Shown: one piece after another, positions 35,601 to 44,451 of the stretch
How positions within the stretch are numbered: position 1 is the stretch's first letter
Layout of the letters: every line of letters begins with the position of its first letter
Assembly (NCBI GenBank): GCA_958296125.1
Contig: OY282444.1
Coordinates: 4,187,623-4,251,622 of the forward strand
DNA: 64,000 bases
Direction: 5' to 3'
Source of the DNA: an uncultured Poribacteria bacterium
Lineage (GTDB): Bacteria; Poribacteria; WGA-4E; PCPOR2b
Notes under the pieces: generated by a model
Told to the model about the DNA's origin: nothing
Seen by the model: the letters and a program-made list of their open reading frames with translations, nothing else
The model's database searches: none
Program-made: the position numbers and the translations under genes

Positions 35601-38600
35601 AGATTTTCGGTCAGCTGGAAGAACGGCAGCTACTGGAGATGGTGAAGAAGCGAGCCAAGAACGATATCGTCGAGCTCCAGAATCTGCTGAACGTTCTTGA
35701 CCGCCTCGATCGTGACCCGGACGAAGAGACCAAAATCCTCCTGCGTGATAACCTGCTTACGATGCGAAACGCTCGATTCCGCAATCTACAGAAACGGGTG
35801 GAGAAGATCGCACGCATCAGCGAATCCGAATACACCCGGAAGATACGCTCCATCGAACAAGCAATCGCCCTGCAAGACATCTTCAGTCGTTACTATACCT
35901 CCCTCTTTATCTCGATTGACCTCTCCAGCCAGAACGACCAATTCGGGGTATTCAACAAAGGGTGGTTCTACGACCAACAACCCGAATTTGTCCTCCGCCG
36001 CGAGTTCGCTTCTATCGGGAATAAACTTGCGGAATACGCGGAGGGTGCCGATTTCGGCGAACGTATCCGGAAACTGTGGACCTTCACCGACGACCAGATT
36101 CGTCAAGCGGTGATGAACACCCAATGGACAGTCGCGGCCGGCATCGATCCGAAAAAGGCCATTGAAGGCAAGAGTCTGGAGAGCTTGGTCACCGAACATT
36201 ACGCAACGTTGGTTGGGCTATCCGGGGTTTCTCGATTGATGAAGATGCAATTTGAACAGATGAAAAACCAAGGTGAACCGTCTGAGGACATGCTCAAGGA
36301 TATGGATTATATCCGCAAGGAGGTCGAGCGATTCATCCGAAACGATATCCGGGAGGCACGAAAGAACCGCAAAAATAAAGTTCGCCTACTCAATCGACTG
36401 GATGCCATGCTTGCCCTACGCAATGAGGATCCGTCCGAATTCACCCAAGAGGAAGTTGATGATATCAAGGCACTCATTAATATTGCCGGTTTCGGCGGTG
36501 AAACCAACTTTGTCAACGCAATCTCCGCCAGCGGTGGTAAGATTTGGAAGACCTACATCCCCGGTAAAATTGCCTTCGATAGCGAAGTCGCGACCCTCAC
36601 CGGCTTTACCGGCATCGCTTTCGCCACTATCGACGATGCGCGCGTGCTGACCGACACCCCGCTCGATACAATTGACCGAATGGATTTGAGCCAAGATGGT
36701 GCTTTGCATAAACAAGCGAAAACCCTCGCCGCTATTCTTATCCAAGCGATGCGCGATCCCAAGATGCCCACCGCCGCACGGGTGGGGAACTTCTACTGCA
36801 ACCTATTTGGCGATGTGGTTGAGTATGATGCCCGCGAGAGCGCGCTCCCAAACAAGCCGGTGGAGCATCCTATCCTCGCCTTGCGGAGTCGGCACAAAAC
36901 CATGATGGGGGTGCGCGGCGATCTCATCGCAATGGGAGATAATAAAGGGAACTTTGAGGTCGCAGGGCTCGCGATGGAGGGACGCGCCACCATCCGTCTC
37001 AAAGGAACCCAGGAGGTGGAAGCGTACATCCTCCACCCCGATTCTGGAGATATTGTCTACGCACCGGATCTCGGCAACTTTGGCGCGAAACTGTTGCCGA
37101 ACCTGATACCGATCAACACCCACCGTCGCGGATGCCGGATTGTGGTTTTCCCCTGCGTGTCCACGACCATCTACGATCTTGTGGATCAGCGATACCTACG
37201 GACGCTTCGTGAACTGGAGGTTTTTGATGCCGCAAGCGATAGCCCGCCAGAAAAGTATGGCGTGTCGAAGCCGTGGCAGCAGGAAGGCATCTCGGCGACC
37301 GAGCCCATTGCACTCGTCTACTCCGAACCGAATAGCCGAATCAAGATTGGCATGGCGTATGGACAGATTGGCAAACGATTGTTGTTGATTAAAGCTAGCA
37401 AAAGTGGAACAAAGAACCCGACACTCTATACCGGCGAAGGGTTTGTCGTCCGTGAGAACGGGAGCATTCGCGTAACCCCATACGTTGTGGTCCGCGACAT
37501 GTGGTGGCTCGATGAGAACCGGGCGAGTTTGTATAAACGCTTCGGCATCAGCAGCGATCGGCTCGATCAACTCCACCAATTTGCCAACGAACATCTGAAT
37601 CAAGCAGAGGCTGCTCTCACCCAACAAGACTATCAACAGGCGCTCAAGCTCGCCCGTGCCGCTTGGGGCTACGAATCCCGCGCCTACCCCGATGTGAAGA
37701 AAACGGGCAATGATGTGGTTAACGGCGTGATGTTCTACCTCGCGCTCCTCATCCCGTTCGCCTACTTCATGGAACGACTGCTGTTCGCCTTCCCAACTGT
37801 CCAAAAGCAGATTATAGGAACAGCTGCGATTTTCCTCGTTGTCTTTTTCTTCTTGGCGCAGGTGCACCCCGCGTTTCAGATTACCACGACACCCGTTATC
37901 ATCCTGATCGCGTTCATCGTCCTCGCATTGACAGCAATCGTGATCAGTATCATCGTCCGGAAGTTTGAAGAACAGGTGGAGAAAATTAAGCAGGAAGGCT
38001 CGAGGGTGTACAAAGCGGATGTCGGGCGGCTGTCTGCCTCCGCTGCCGCTTTTAGTCTCGGTATTTCCAATATGCGGAAGCGGAAGGGGCGCACCATCCT
38101 CACCTGTAGCACGCTGGTCATCCTCACCTTTACGGTCATCTCCTTTACATCGGTGCGGACCTTTATGCACCCCAACAGCACCAACCTACCGTCAGTAACC
38201 CCGCGATACACCGGGCTGCTCATCCGAGATCAGTATTGGAATCCTCTTGAGGAACCCGTTGTCAACTCAATTACAAACGATTTGCGGAAAACACAAATCC
38301 CTGAAAAGGATTTACGGCTACTGCTGAAGAAGCGGTTGGGACAGGAGGGCACGCCTACCCATCAGATTGATGAGGAAGTTGAAGCAGTTTTAGAACAATT
38401 ACGGCAGGAGGGGGCATTGACGGAACTGGGTGAAGGCTCTGTATTGCGAGTGCACAACGTCGTCGCACCCCGTGCGTGGTATCAGTCCGCAGGCACAGGC
38501 GATCAGTCATTTGTGCAGCTGCAGCGCACCGCCAACCTGCAAGATCCCGTGCCGCCTGTCAATACTGCTACCGGTCAGCCAAAGTCCTACTCCGCCACCA

Positions 38601-40105
38601 TGCTGGTCGGGATGAGTCAAAATGAACCCGGTGTCACCGGGATTGACCGCTACCTCCAATACGGTCGCTGGTATCACCCCGACGATGAAGCGGAGTGGCC
38701 CACACAATGGCCCTACGCTTGCGTGTTGCCCAAAGGCATGGCAGACCTTCTAGGCATCACCGAAGCTGATATGGGCAAAGCCACCGTCTCCGTATACGGC
38801 GCGGATTTCACCGTTACGGGTGTCCTCGGTATCGGCTTCAAAGACCTACAGGATAACGATGGTGAAGAACTAACACCCGTTGACTATCAACTGATGCAGC
38901 AGCAGGAAGCGCGAGGCGGCGGCGCGCAGGGACAGAACCAAGCCATGGAGGGAGAGCTGGAGAAATATATCCATCTCCCGCCTGACGCTGTGGCTATCCT
39001 GCCGTATGAGGTGGTGATGAATCAGGGCGGAACCTTACGCTCGGTCGCTGTCAACATGGAAGCACAGCCCGGTGATCCGAAAATCTTCAGTGCAGCCGAT
39101 AAGCTTGACCTAATCATGGCACCCCTGATGAACCGGATCGCACTTGACTTCTTCGTTGGAAAAGACCGGGATACCTATCTCTACAGTTCAATCGGAATGA
39201 CCTCTTTCTCCGGGATGGGTAACCTGTTCATACCGATCTTAATCGCGTCGCTGATTGTCCTGAACACGATGCTCGGTGCGGTCTACGAACGGGTCCGTGA
39301 AATCAGCATCTACAGCTCCGTCGGACTTGCCCCGGTGCATATCGCTTTTCTATTCCTCGCGGAGGCGTGTGTGTATGCGATTGTGGGTGCGGTGCTCGGC
39401 TACCTCCTCGGTCAGGCTGTCGCAACCATCCTCGTCAACTTCGGATTACTCGCCGGCCTGACCCTCAACTACTCGTCAATGTCAACCGTGGTAGCAACCA
39501 TTATTGTGATGATTGTCGTGGTTGGGAGCACGCTGTATCCCGCAATTAAAGCCAGTCGCATGGCGGTGCCTGACATCGAACGGAAATGGCAGCTGCCCGA
39601 TCCTGATGGCGATGAGTGGCACTTCGATCTCCCCTTCACGGTATTAGCGGAAGAATCGCTCGGCTTGAATATCTTTATGCGTGATTACTTTGAGGCACAC
39701 GCCGACGAATCTGCAAGCGATTTCTATACAGATCAGGTCGCTTTTGGTCGGACATCTGTGGAAATCGAAGGGAAAGCGGAAGAAGCCTACACTATCGGCA
39801 TGATGGTGTGGCTAGCTCCCTACGATCTCGGGGTCAGCCAATCCATTCAGCTGGTAACCTCACCGGTTGGCGGTGAAGAGGAAGAATTGTATAAGATTCA
39901 CCTTGATGTCCATCGCGAGAGTGGGGAGATTGCCTCATGGAAGCGCGTCAACCGCCGTTTCTTGAACCTGGTCCGAAAGCAGTTGCTAATTTGGCGGACG
40001 TTCAGTGCTGATATCCGTGGTGAATTTCATGAGCGTGGACGGCAAGAGGAGGAAACGGAAACGGCTCCGGGCGTTGGGGGTCTGGTCACACAGCCGGCAG
40101 ACTGA
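32696..40105 (+). CDS. Giant LysM / degenerate M28 / FtsX-like permease fusion
   Basis: 2469 residues; the ATG at 32696 has GGAGG 8 bases upstream and starts a signal peptide or anchor (YYYIGLWLFILALL). Order: LysM-like modules (~140-345) with four acidic DGIDNDxDGxIDE loops; an M28 aminopeptidase-like domain (~450-530) whose zinc residues are replaced (GYYDS for HxD, TDAHFQG for the Glu-Glu); a long charged, mostly helical region (~600-1270); a beta-rich part; four membrane helices (~1675-1830); a MacB-like periplasmic domain; three FtsX-type helices (~2160-2290); and a ~170-residue tail. The permease half probably joins an ABC ATPase such as 48044-48868 in a MacB/LolCDE-type mechanotransmission complex. 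Substrate unknown. Confidence 0.8.
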   Translation: MRIKRYYYIGLWLFILALLSPPVDSAVDEQLSVGLSEVAVKIVDAVDSGRMRKDIARLSNLSTRVTGYDEAASGSKYIFDQFVEIGLQNVESREFAVSVPLDHGDGRVEVLSEDQTILKTYKIWAIWPNLVRTSLLPNGVSHLVVAGETFDGIAKSYRVDPQAILADPHNQYLRDQATDGSDNDDDGEIDEPGELVLVEGNSLFIPTGGLTAPLFYGGSGELASFNGKDIGGFWHKVQPDDTLKDLAHRFRIGVGSITDDVLNGHLQKTQDGIDNDEDGQIDEYGEIPPLTEILQWDTDGIDNDGDEFVDERPGDATDGIDNNNDGQIDEEGEFVASFESSIFIPQGSVTLIDFNSSTRWINAAMLGAKAVLFIEPETTIRGEAENKFLTVPANIPRFWIAKEDAAELLAMLGEGGAGAESTSQKLYARLTSTITWEQRIGQNIRGFLEGGDPTLKDELVVLTGYYDSMSVVPAMAPGADPTGGIATLLELARIFSEEEFRPGRSLLFVATDAHFQGLGGMRAFMEGIGQDIVGREADSPGTPTMRGLRRGLSTDLFEFEELGRKLLLSIDRNVLVDLPPNFFHDVHELNADVASLATTLADLQTTKGKIDSLRNAQREAKEKEKKKLEATKKREKQGFTEEEKSRLVVNLAKFKKDALQTTQFLRSMLHRTLKLRTQALYECRDTQRELIEQIALPMARLDIWAIDKLIADLAAKQIKGKYAQTPDSSYLVPKEREDGQYYLPIPRDLPSYLEADVQQLSEVLQDWEFEDPRKFTLQYAQEKLLDRHLDFKGLERIKSARRVVNRAEKSPEAYILEEQQLLERTLANIPANSDAEDRIKNAITQLGIEADYNPKGFVDELKPYLNEPTLKQFEIVQTQLHQKLEMMDPTAGTVTSRELDQILIDDLTRDKQSILETAMRNARLERYRIESLLTRHASLNRPYLGEEALVLRHYLPEDAADRAMDVRDQIFGQLEERQLLEMVKKRAKNDIVELQNLLNVLDRLDRDPDEETKILLRDNLLTMRNARFRNLQKRVEKIARISESEYTRKIRSIEQAIALQDIFSRYYTSLFISIDLSSQNDQFGVFNKGWFYDQQPEFVLRREFASIGNKLAEYAEGADFGERIRKLWTFTDDQIRQAVMNTQWTVAAGIDPKKAIEGKSLESLVTEHYATLVGLSGVSRLMKMQFEQMKNQGEPSEDMLKDMDYIRKEVERFIRNDIREARKNRKNKVRLLNRLDAMLALRNEDPSEFTQEEVDDIKALINIAGFGGETNFVNAISASGGKIWKTYIPGKIAFDSEVATLTGFTGIAFATIDDARVLTDTPLDTIDRMDLSQDGALHKQAKTLAAILIQAMRDPKMPTAARVGNFYCNLFGDVVEYDARESALPNKPVEHPILALRSRHKTMMGVRGDLIAMGDNKGNFEVAGLAMEGRATIRLKGTQEVEAYILHPDSGDIVYAPDLGNFGAKLLPNLIPINTHRRGCRIVVFPCVSTTIYDLVDQRYLRTLRELEVFDAASDSPPEKYGVSKPWQQEGISATEPIALVYSEPNSRIKIGMAYGQIGKRLLLIKASKSGTKNPTLYTGEGFVVRENGSIRVTPYVVVRDMWWLDENRASLYKRFGISSDRLDQLHQFANEHLNQAEAALTQQDYQQALKLARAAWGYESRAYPDVKKTGNDVVNGVMFYLALLIPFAYFMERLLFAFPTVQKQIIGTAAIFLVVFFFLAQVHPAFQITTTPVIILIAFIVLALTAIVISIIVRKFEEQVEKIKQEGSRVYKADVGRLSASAAAFSLGISNMRKRKGRTILTCSTLVILTFTVISFTSVRTFMHPNSTNLPSVTPRYTGLLIRDQYWNPLEEPVVNSITNDLRKTQIPEKDLRLLLKKRLGQEGTPTHQIDEEVEAVLEQLRQEGALTELGEGSVLRVHNVVAPRAWYQSAGTGDQSFVQLQRTANLQDPVPPVNTATGQPKSYSATMLVGMSQNEPGVTGIDRYLQYGRWYHPDDEAEWPTQWPYACVLPKGMADLLGITEADMGKATVSVYGADFTVTGVLGIGFKDLQDNDGEELTPVDYQLMQQQEARGGGAQGQNQAMEGELEKYIHLPPDAVAILPYEVVMNQGGTLRSVAVNMEAQPGDPKIFSAADKLDLIMAPLMNRIALDFFVGKDRDTYLYSSIGMTSFSGMGNLFIPILIASLIVLNTMLGAVYERVREISIYSSVGLAPVHIAFLFLAEACVYAIVGAVLGYLLGQAVATILVNFGLLAGLTLNYSSMSTVVATIIVMIVVVGSTLYPAIKASRMAVPDIERKWQLPDPDGDEWHFDLPFTVLAEESLGLNIFMRDYFEAHADESASDFYTDQVAFGRTSVEIEGKAEEAYTIGMMVWLAPYDLGVSQSIQLVTSPVGGEEEELYKIHLDVHRESGEIASWKRVNRRFLNLVRKQLLIWRTFSADIRGEFHERGRQEEETETAPGVGGLVTQPAD

Positions 40106-40195
40106 AACGTGAAGCGTGAAATCTTATCGCAACCTTGAGAATATCGCTTGAATTTTTAACCGAGAAGTATGGAAGGAAATGCAGTCGGATGAATT

Positions 40196-40234
40196 CGGGT
40201 TGGCTTTGCCGTGTCGCTTGCCAAAGCCAACCCG
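40196..40234. promoter_or_regulatory. 13-bp perfect inverted repeat before methyltransferase gene
   Basis: CGGGTTGGCTTTG (40196-40208) pairs with CAAAGCCAACCCG (40222-40234), 13-base loop, no T-tract. It ends 27 bases before the start, so it could be an operator or an mRNA hairpin controlling the methyltransferase. Confidence 0.5.
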
Positions 40235-40261
40235 CACTCAAAATGTTATAAGGAATCCACC

Positions 40262-41866
40262 ATGACCCAAAACTTTCCAGATAACACCCTTTACGAAATG
40301 GATAACTTAGACGTGCTCCGAGGCATGAATAGCCACACCATAGACCTCATCGCCACCGACCCGCCATTTAACACTAAGCGAAATCGAAGCGGCAGCGCAG
40401 GGCAATATGTTGATAACTGGAAATGGGGCGACACCGGCGTATTACCCGACCAATGGAAATGGAACGAAGTCCATCCCAAATGGCTCGAAGAAATTAAAGA
40501 CAACCACACCGCACTTTACCACGCTATTGACGCTGTGAAACACTGCCAAGGCGAGGACACTGCCGCATTCCTATGCTTTCTCAGTGTCAGACTCATCGAA
40601 ATGCACAGAATTCTCAAAGATACCGGCTCCATCTATCTACACTGTGACCATACTGCCAATGCTTATATCCGAATGTGCATGGATGCCATATTCGGATATA
40701 AGCATTTTCGGAACGAAATTACATGGGAACGGCACACCGGTAATAATAATGCTAAACGGTATAGCAACGTAGCAGATACACTCCTGTATTATACTAAAGG
40801 GAGGAGCACAACTTGGAATCAACAATATGGCCCATTATCAAAGGACAAACTCAAGGAATACAACCGTTCCGACCCTGACGGACGACAATGGACAACAGGG
40901 GATCTAACCGCACCTAACTCCACCAATATGTTTGAATGGAAAGGAACCACCCCTACAACAAGAGGATGGGCCTTCACCTATGAACAACTTGAACAAATGT
41001 ATGCAGCAGGCCGAATCATTACTGATAAAGAAGGAAGACCATTCAAGCGAGGGCGAAAGATGTACTTAGATGAAAGTAAAGGGGTCCCATTAAAAAACAT
41101 CTGGACAGATATTAAAAGAATTGGCAATACCTCCGACGAACGCACCGGCTCGCCCGACCAAAAACCCCTAAAACTCTACGAACGCATCATCAAAGCCAGC
41201 AGCAACGAGGGCGACCTCGTGTTAGACCCGTTCTGCGGGTGTGCAACCACCATCATCGCCGCCAACAACCTCAACCGCCGATGGATCGGGATTGACAGAC
41301 GGAAGGATGCCCGCTACCACATCATCACCCGACTCATGGGAATCACAAAGGAAGAGCGAAAACGACTTGAGAAATACGCAACAAACACCACATGGCTTGA
41401 CAAACAAACACAACCTTACGAAATGCACTACCAAACCGAACCACCCACACGAACCGATACAGAAAAAACAACTTCACCCACACTCGCTCATGTCTATCCT
41501 GTCGAAACCGAACACCAACTCAGCCATGCAGAAATGCACACGCTCCTTACAGACCAATTCGGAATCCAATGTTGGGGATGCAACTTTATCCCACCCGATA
41601 AAAGATACCTTCACCTCGACCATATCATCCCAAAAACGGATGGAGGCACTAACGACATAGATAACCGCGCCCTACTCTGCCAACCCTGTAACACCAAGAA
41701 GTCAAACAAGATGAGCCTTAACGCACTTCGCAGACAAAACAAACAGGAAGGATACACGCAACCCAACCCACCCATCGACCTAAAAGCCGCACTCAAATGG
41801 ACCAGAGAACACTTAATACAAACCATACGCAGCACCACACATCAACTCAACCTCAACACACATTAA
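40262..41866 (+). CDS. DNA methyltransferase fused to HNH endonuclease domain
   Basis: 534 residues from the ATG at 40262 (AAGGA upstream). LIATDPPFN (motif IV, 29-37) comes before LDPFCGCATT (motif I, ~321-330), the order of beta-class N4/N6-adenine or cytosine methyltransferases; the middle ~280 residues hold the target-recognition region. Residues ~430-500 form an HNH nuclease: CWGC (437-440), LHLDHIIPKTDGGTNDIDNRALLCQPCNTKK, a zinc-type CxxC...CxxC frame. Both parts look intact. A single-chain methylase-nuclease suggests a restriction-modification or mobile-element enzyme. Base composition becomes very A/C-rich on this strand, unlike neighbours, hinting at transfer. Confidence 0.88.
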   Translation: MTQNFPDNTLYEMDNLDVLRGMNSHTIDLIATDPPFNTKRNRSGSAGQYVDNWKWGDTGVLPDQWKWNEVHPKWLEEIKDNHTALYHAIDAVKHCQGEDTAAFLCFLSVRLIEMHRILKDTGSIYLHCDHTANAYIRMCMDAIFGYKHFRNEITWERHTGNNNAKRYSNVADTLLYYTKGRSTTWNQQYGPLSKDKLKEYNRSDPDGRQWTTGDLTAPNSTNMFEWKGTTPTTRGWAFTYEQLEQMYAAGRIITDKEGRPFKRGRKMYLDESKGVPLKNIWTDIKRIGNTSDERTGSPDQKPLKLYERIIKASSNEGDLVLDPFCGCATTIIAANNLNRRWIGIDRRKDARYHIITRLMGITKEERKRLEKYATNTTWLDKQTQPYEMHYQTEPPTRTDTEKTTSPTLAHVYPVETEHQLSHAEMHTLLTDQFGIQCWGCNFIPPDKRYLHLDHIIPKTDGGTNDIDNRALLCQPCNTKKSNKMSLNALRRQNKQEGYTQPNPPIDLKAALKWTREHLIQTIRSTTHQLNLNTH

Positions 41867-41984
41867 AGGAAAAAACCATGCCTATTGTTTTGGATACAGC
41901 GAGATCAGCAAACTCAACCAGAATCACATCGAGCATTTCCCCTAATCACGCGTTACGTTTCAAGCGAAGGAGACAACAATATCA

Positions 41985-42152
41985 ATGGAGAAATTAGCAT
42001 ATCTCTTAATCTTTATTGGTGCAACTTTTTGGATATTTTCGATTTTCTTGATGCGAGCTCAATGGCAGCCACAGCTGCTAGCTGCCACAATTCTAATTGT
42101 TGGAATTATTATTGCCCATGTTTGGGAAGAGCTTTTCCGAGAAAAAAAATGA
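41985..42152 (+). CDS. Small two-helix membrane protein
   Basis: 55 residues, MEKLAYLLIFIGATFWIF, then ...LLAATILIVGIIIAHVWEELFREKK. Two hydrophobic helices with a short loop (MRAQWQPQ) and a basic tail. AAGGAG lies about 13 bases before the ATG, a little far. It precedes the two large transporter genes in the same orientation and may be their accessory subunit (inference). Between the methyltransferase stop and here a 39-codon frame at 41879 lacks any recognisable trait. Confidence 0.5.
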   Translation: MEKLAYLLIFIGATFWIFSIFLMRAQWQPQLLAATILIVGIIIAHVWEELFREKK

Positions 42153-42249
42153 TAGACTTGTGAAACGTGAGAAAAGGTTGTTTTGAACTCCTCGATTTTG
42201 TTGTATTATTTCGAGTATAAAACAACGATTGTTGTTCCCTATGAAACAA

Positions 42250-42328
42250 GTTGCTTTGAATCCTGATCCCATCGTGACCAAATTGGAACCCATCTCATCG
42301 GGGTCGAAGCCGCTCCGTTCCGAGCGGC
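42250..42328. repeat. Family A repeat plus GCCGCTC hairpin
   Basis: GTTGCTTTGAATCCTGATCC-type copy (42250-42279), a second degenerate half, then GCCGCTC (42309-42315) pairing with GAGCGGC (42322-42328), followed by a family C element GACGTTTCACGTC. The same CGTTCCGAG core occurs next to the repeat at 24070. Confidence 0.65.
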
Positions 42329-42366
42329 GTTGACCTGACGTTTCACGTCCTGAAAGGAGTATAAAT

Positions 42367-44364
42367 TTGGCAAGAGAGAGAGTGTCGCAAGCAGAGGAGT
42401 GGCAAGCTTGGGCACAACGTTATGATGTTGAGGGTGGTTTAAGGACCTTTGAATCCGGCTTAACCCTGAAAGTCTTTCTAGGGGCGGTCTTCATCGGGCT
42501 ATTGATGATGCCGGGTTCAATCTATCTGACCTTAGTTGCAGGTCAATCAGGCGCGGGTGCTGCGCCCTGGGTAGCGGTTATTCTGTTTACAGAGTTGGCG
42601 CGCAGGTCTTTTACGACCGCCAGAAGGCAAGAGCTTTACATTTTGCTGGGGCTAACTGGTGCGGCTGTCGGTTCTGGAATCCACTATCGCGCCTATCCAT
42701 TTGTCTGGTATGCCTACTTTATCAACACGCCGCAGGCTCAGTCGTATGAAATCGCGGACAAAATCCCCTATTGGGTCGCACCAGCGAAGGACGCGGTAGC
42801 GATTGCAGAGCGTTCGCTGCTACATATGGATTGGTTTTGGCCCATTGTGATTTTCCTAATCATGAAGTTGCTGGCAGAGGTTCGCTATATTAGCGCAAGC
42901 TATTTTCTGTTTCGTCTGACAGCGGATTTAGAGCGACTCCCCTATCCGTTAGCACCGATTCACGCTCAAGGTGCCACCGCGTTAGCCGAGACCACCGGAC
43001 GGGGTGAAACGTGGCGTTGGCGGGTCTTTTCGATTGGTTCCATGGCGGGGCTGTTCTGGGGATTTTTCTATATCGGTATCCCTTCACTCACAGGGGTGAT
43101 GATGTCAACACCGATACAGATTCTGAAAATTCCGTTTATTGACTTCACCCCAAGCATCGAAAGCTTTGCGCCGTCGGGCATGTTTGCACTGTGGACAGAT
43201 TTCGGGCTGATATTACAGGGTTTTGTGCTACCGTTCCCAATCATTATAAGCGAATTTGCCTCAGCGATGTTCACTCAGTTTATCTTGAACCCACAGATTC
43301 TTTATCGTTATGAAATCTTACATCAATGGCGGCCCGGTCTGGATATGCGTGGCACGAAGCTATTTAACGACCTCGATTTCTGGCTAAGTTTCGATATGGG
43401 CAAATCCTTTAGTTTTGCCGCCGTTGGTTTGGCAGCATCTATCCCAATCATGTTGAGCCTTAGACAATCCAAGCAACAACAGGCTGGTGCGCGCGGCTCG
43501 CTGCAAACGCCACCGGGACGTGGGGACTTTCCAATCTGGCTGATGGGCGGTTTGTGGGTTGTCAGCATGGTGGTGTATGTATGGATTGTGCACCGGATGG
43601 TGCCAAACTTTCCAGTTTCGTTCCTGATCGGCTTTGCCTTTCTGTATACCCCCTTGCATTCCTATATCAACGCACGCACATTTGGGGTGTTAGGGAGGCC
43701 CCTCTTCGTGCTCCCTTACATCCATCAGGCAACGTTTATTTTAAGCCGCTACGAAGAGATCGACATCTGGTTTGTCCACCTTCCGGATGAAGATTATGGC
43801 GCGGGGACGCAGCATTGGCGTGTGCTTGAACTGACCGGCACCACCTTCACTAGCGATGTCCTGGGGCGCGCCTTGATGGTGCCGCTCCTAATTGTTGCGA
43901 CGATTGTGGTCTGGCATTTTATCTGGCAAATCGCGCCTATCCCCTCCTCACAGTATCCTTTCGCACAAACGTGGTGGCCCCTCTACGCAACCGACGAATG
44001 TCTATGGAAAACCTCACTCCGAGATGGGAATAGCCAGATGCTACAAGCGATTCGTGGCGATTACGTGTCAGCCGGTTTTACCTCATCGCTGGCAATTTAT
44101 GGTTTTCTCTGGATGGCGAAGTTACCAAGTATGTGGTTCTACGGAATTGTCGGGGGGATTGGTCAAGACCCGGGGATGATGGTCCCACGGGTTATCGGTG
44201 CACTTATCGGTCGATTCTACATGATCAAGCAGTTCGGTCTGAAACGATGGTTCATGTATAACCCCGTCTTGGCGGCAGGCTTCACCTGTGGTGTCGGGCT
44301 TGTTGGCATGGCAACGGTTGCGATTGCGCTGGTCTCCAAAGCGGTGATTGTAAAACCGTTCTAA
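42367..44364 (+). CDS. OPT-like multi-pass membrane protein (DUF6785/DUF6784 type), copy 1
   Basis: 665 residues with TTG start (AAAGGAG 8 bases upstream). At least twelve hydrophobic segments, e.g. VFLGAVFIGLLMMPGSIYLTLVAG, AGLFWGFFYIGIPSL and WLMGGLWVVSMVVYVWIVHRM. The N-terminal part, with SGAGAAPWVAVILFTELARRSF, recalls oligopeptide-transporter (OPT) family helices. The C-terminal part matches the separate DUF6784-type region (SRYEEIDIWFVHLPDEDYG... FAQTWWPLY). Substrate unknown; inner-membrane. About three quarters identical to the following gene. Confidence 0.75.
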   Translation: MARERVSQAEEWQAWAQRYDVEGGLRTFESGLTLKVFLGAVFIGLLMMPGSIYLTLVAGQSGAGAAPWVAVILFTELARRSFTTARRQELYILLGLTGAAVGSGIHYRAYPFVWYAYFINTPQAQSYEIADKIPYWVAPAKDAVAIAERSLLHMDWFWPIVIFLIMKLLAEVRYISASYFLFRLTADLERLPYPLAPIHAQGATALAETTGRGETWRWRVFSIGSMAGLFWGFFYIGIPSLTGVMMSTPIQILKIPFIDFTPSIESFAPSGMFALWTDFGLILQGFVLPFPIIISEFASAMFTQFILNPQILYRYEILHQWRPGLDMRGTKLFNDLDFWLSFDMGKSFSFAAVGLAASIPIMLSLRQSKQQQAGARGSLQTPPGRGDFPIWLMGGLWVVSMVVYVWIVHRMVPNFPVSFLIGFAFLYTPLHSYINARTFGVLGRPLFVLPYIHQATFILSRYEEIDIWFVHLPDEDYGAGTQHWRVLELTGTTFTSDVLGRALMVPLLIVATIVVWHFIWQIAPIPSSQYPFAQTWWPLYATDECLWKTSLRDGNSQMLQAIRGDYVSAGFTSSLAIYGFLWMAKLPSMWFYGIVGGIGQDPGMMVPRVIGALIGRFYMIKQFGLKRWFMYNPVLAAGFTCGVGLVGMATVAIALVSKAVIVKPF

Positions 44365-44451
44365 AGTAGGAGGGATCTCCGAATCCCGACCCCTACTCAG
44401 ATAGGAAGAAAACCAAAAACTAAATAACCCTACTAATGAACTTGAGTTATT

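Noticed and set aside
37196-38170. 324-codon minus-strand frame under the giant gene
   Set aside because: His/Asp/Arg-rich shadow; the plus-strand frame has membrane helices and family motifs.
41879-41998. 39-codon frame after the methyltransferase with a GGA upstream
   Set aside because: Too short, no hydrophobic or family pattern, overlaps the start of the better-supported 55-residue membrane protein.
42183-42209. Promoter TTGAAC...TATTAT before the transporter genes
   Set aside because: Spacer is only 15 bases, so not convincing.
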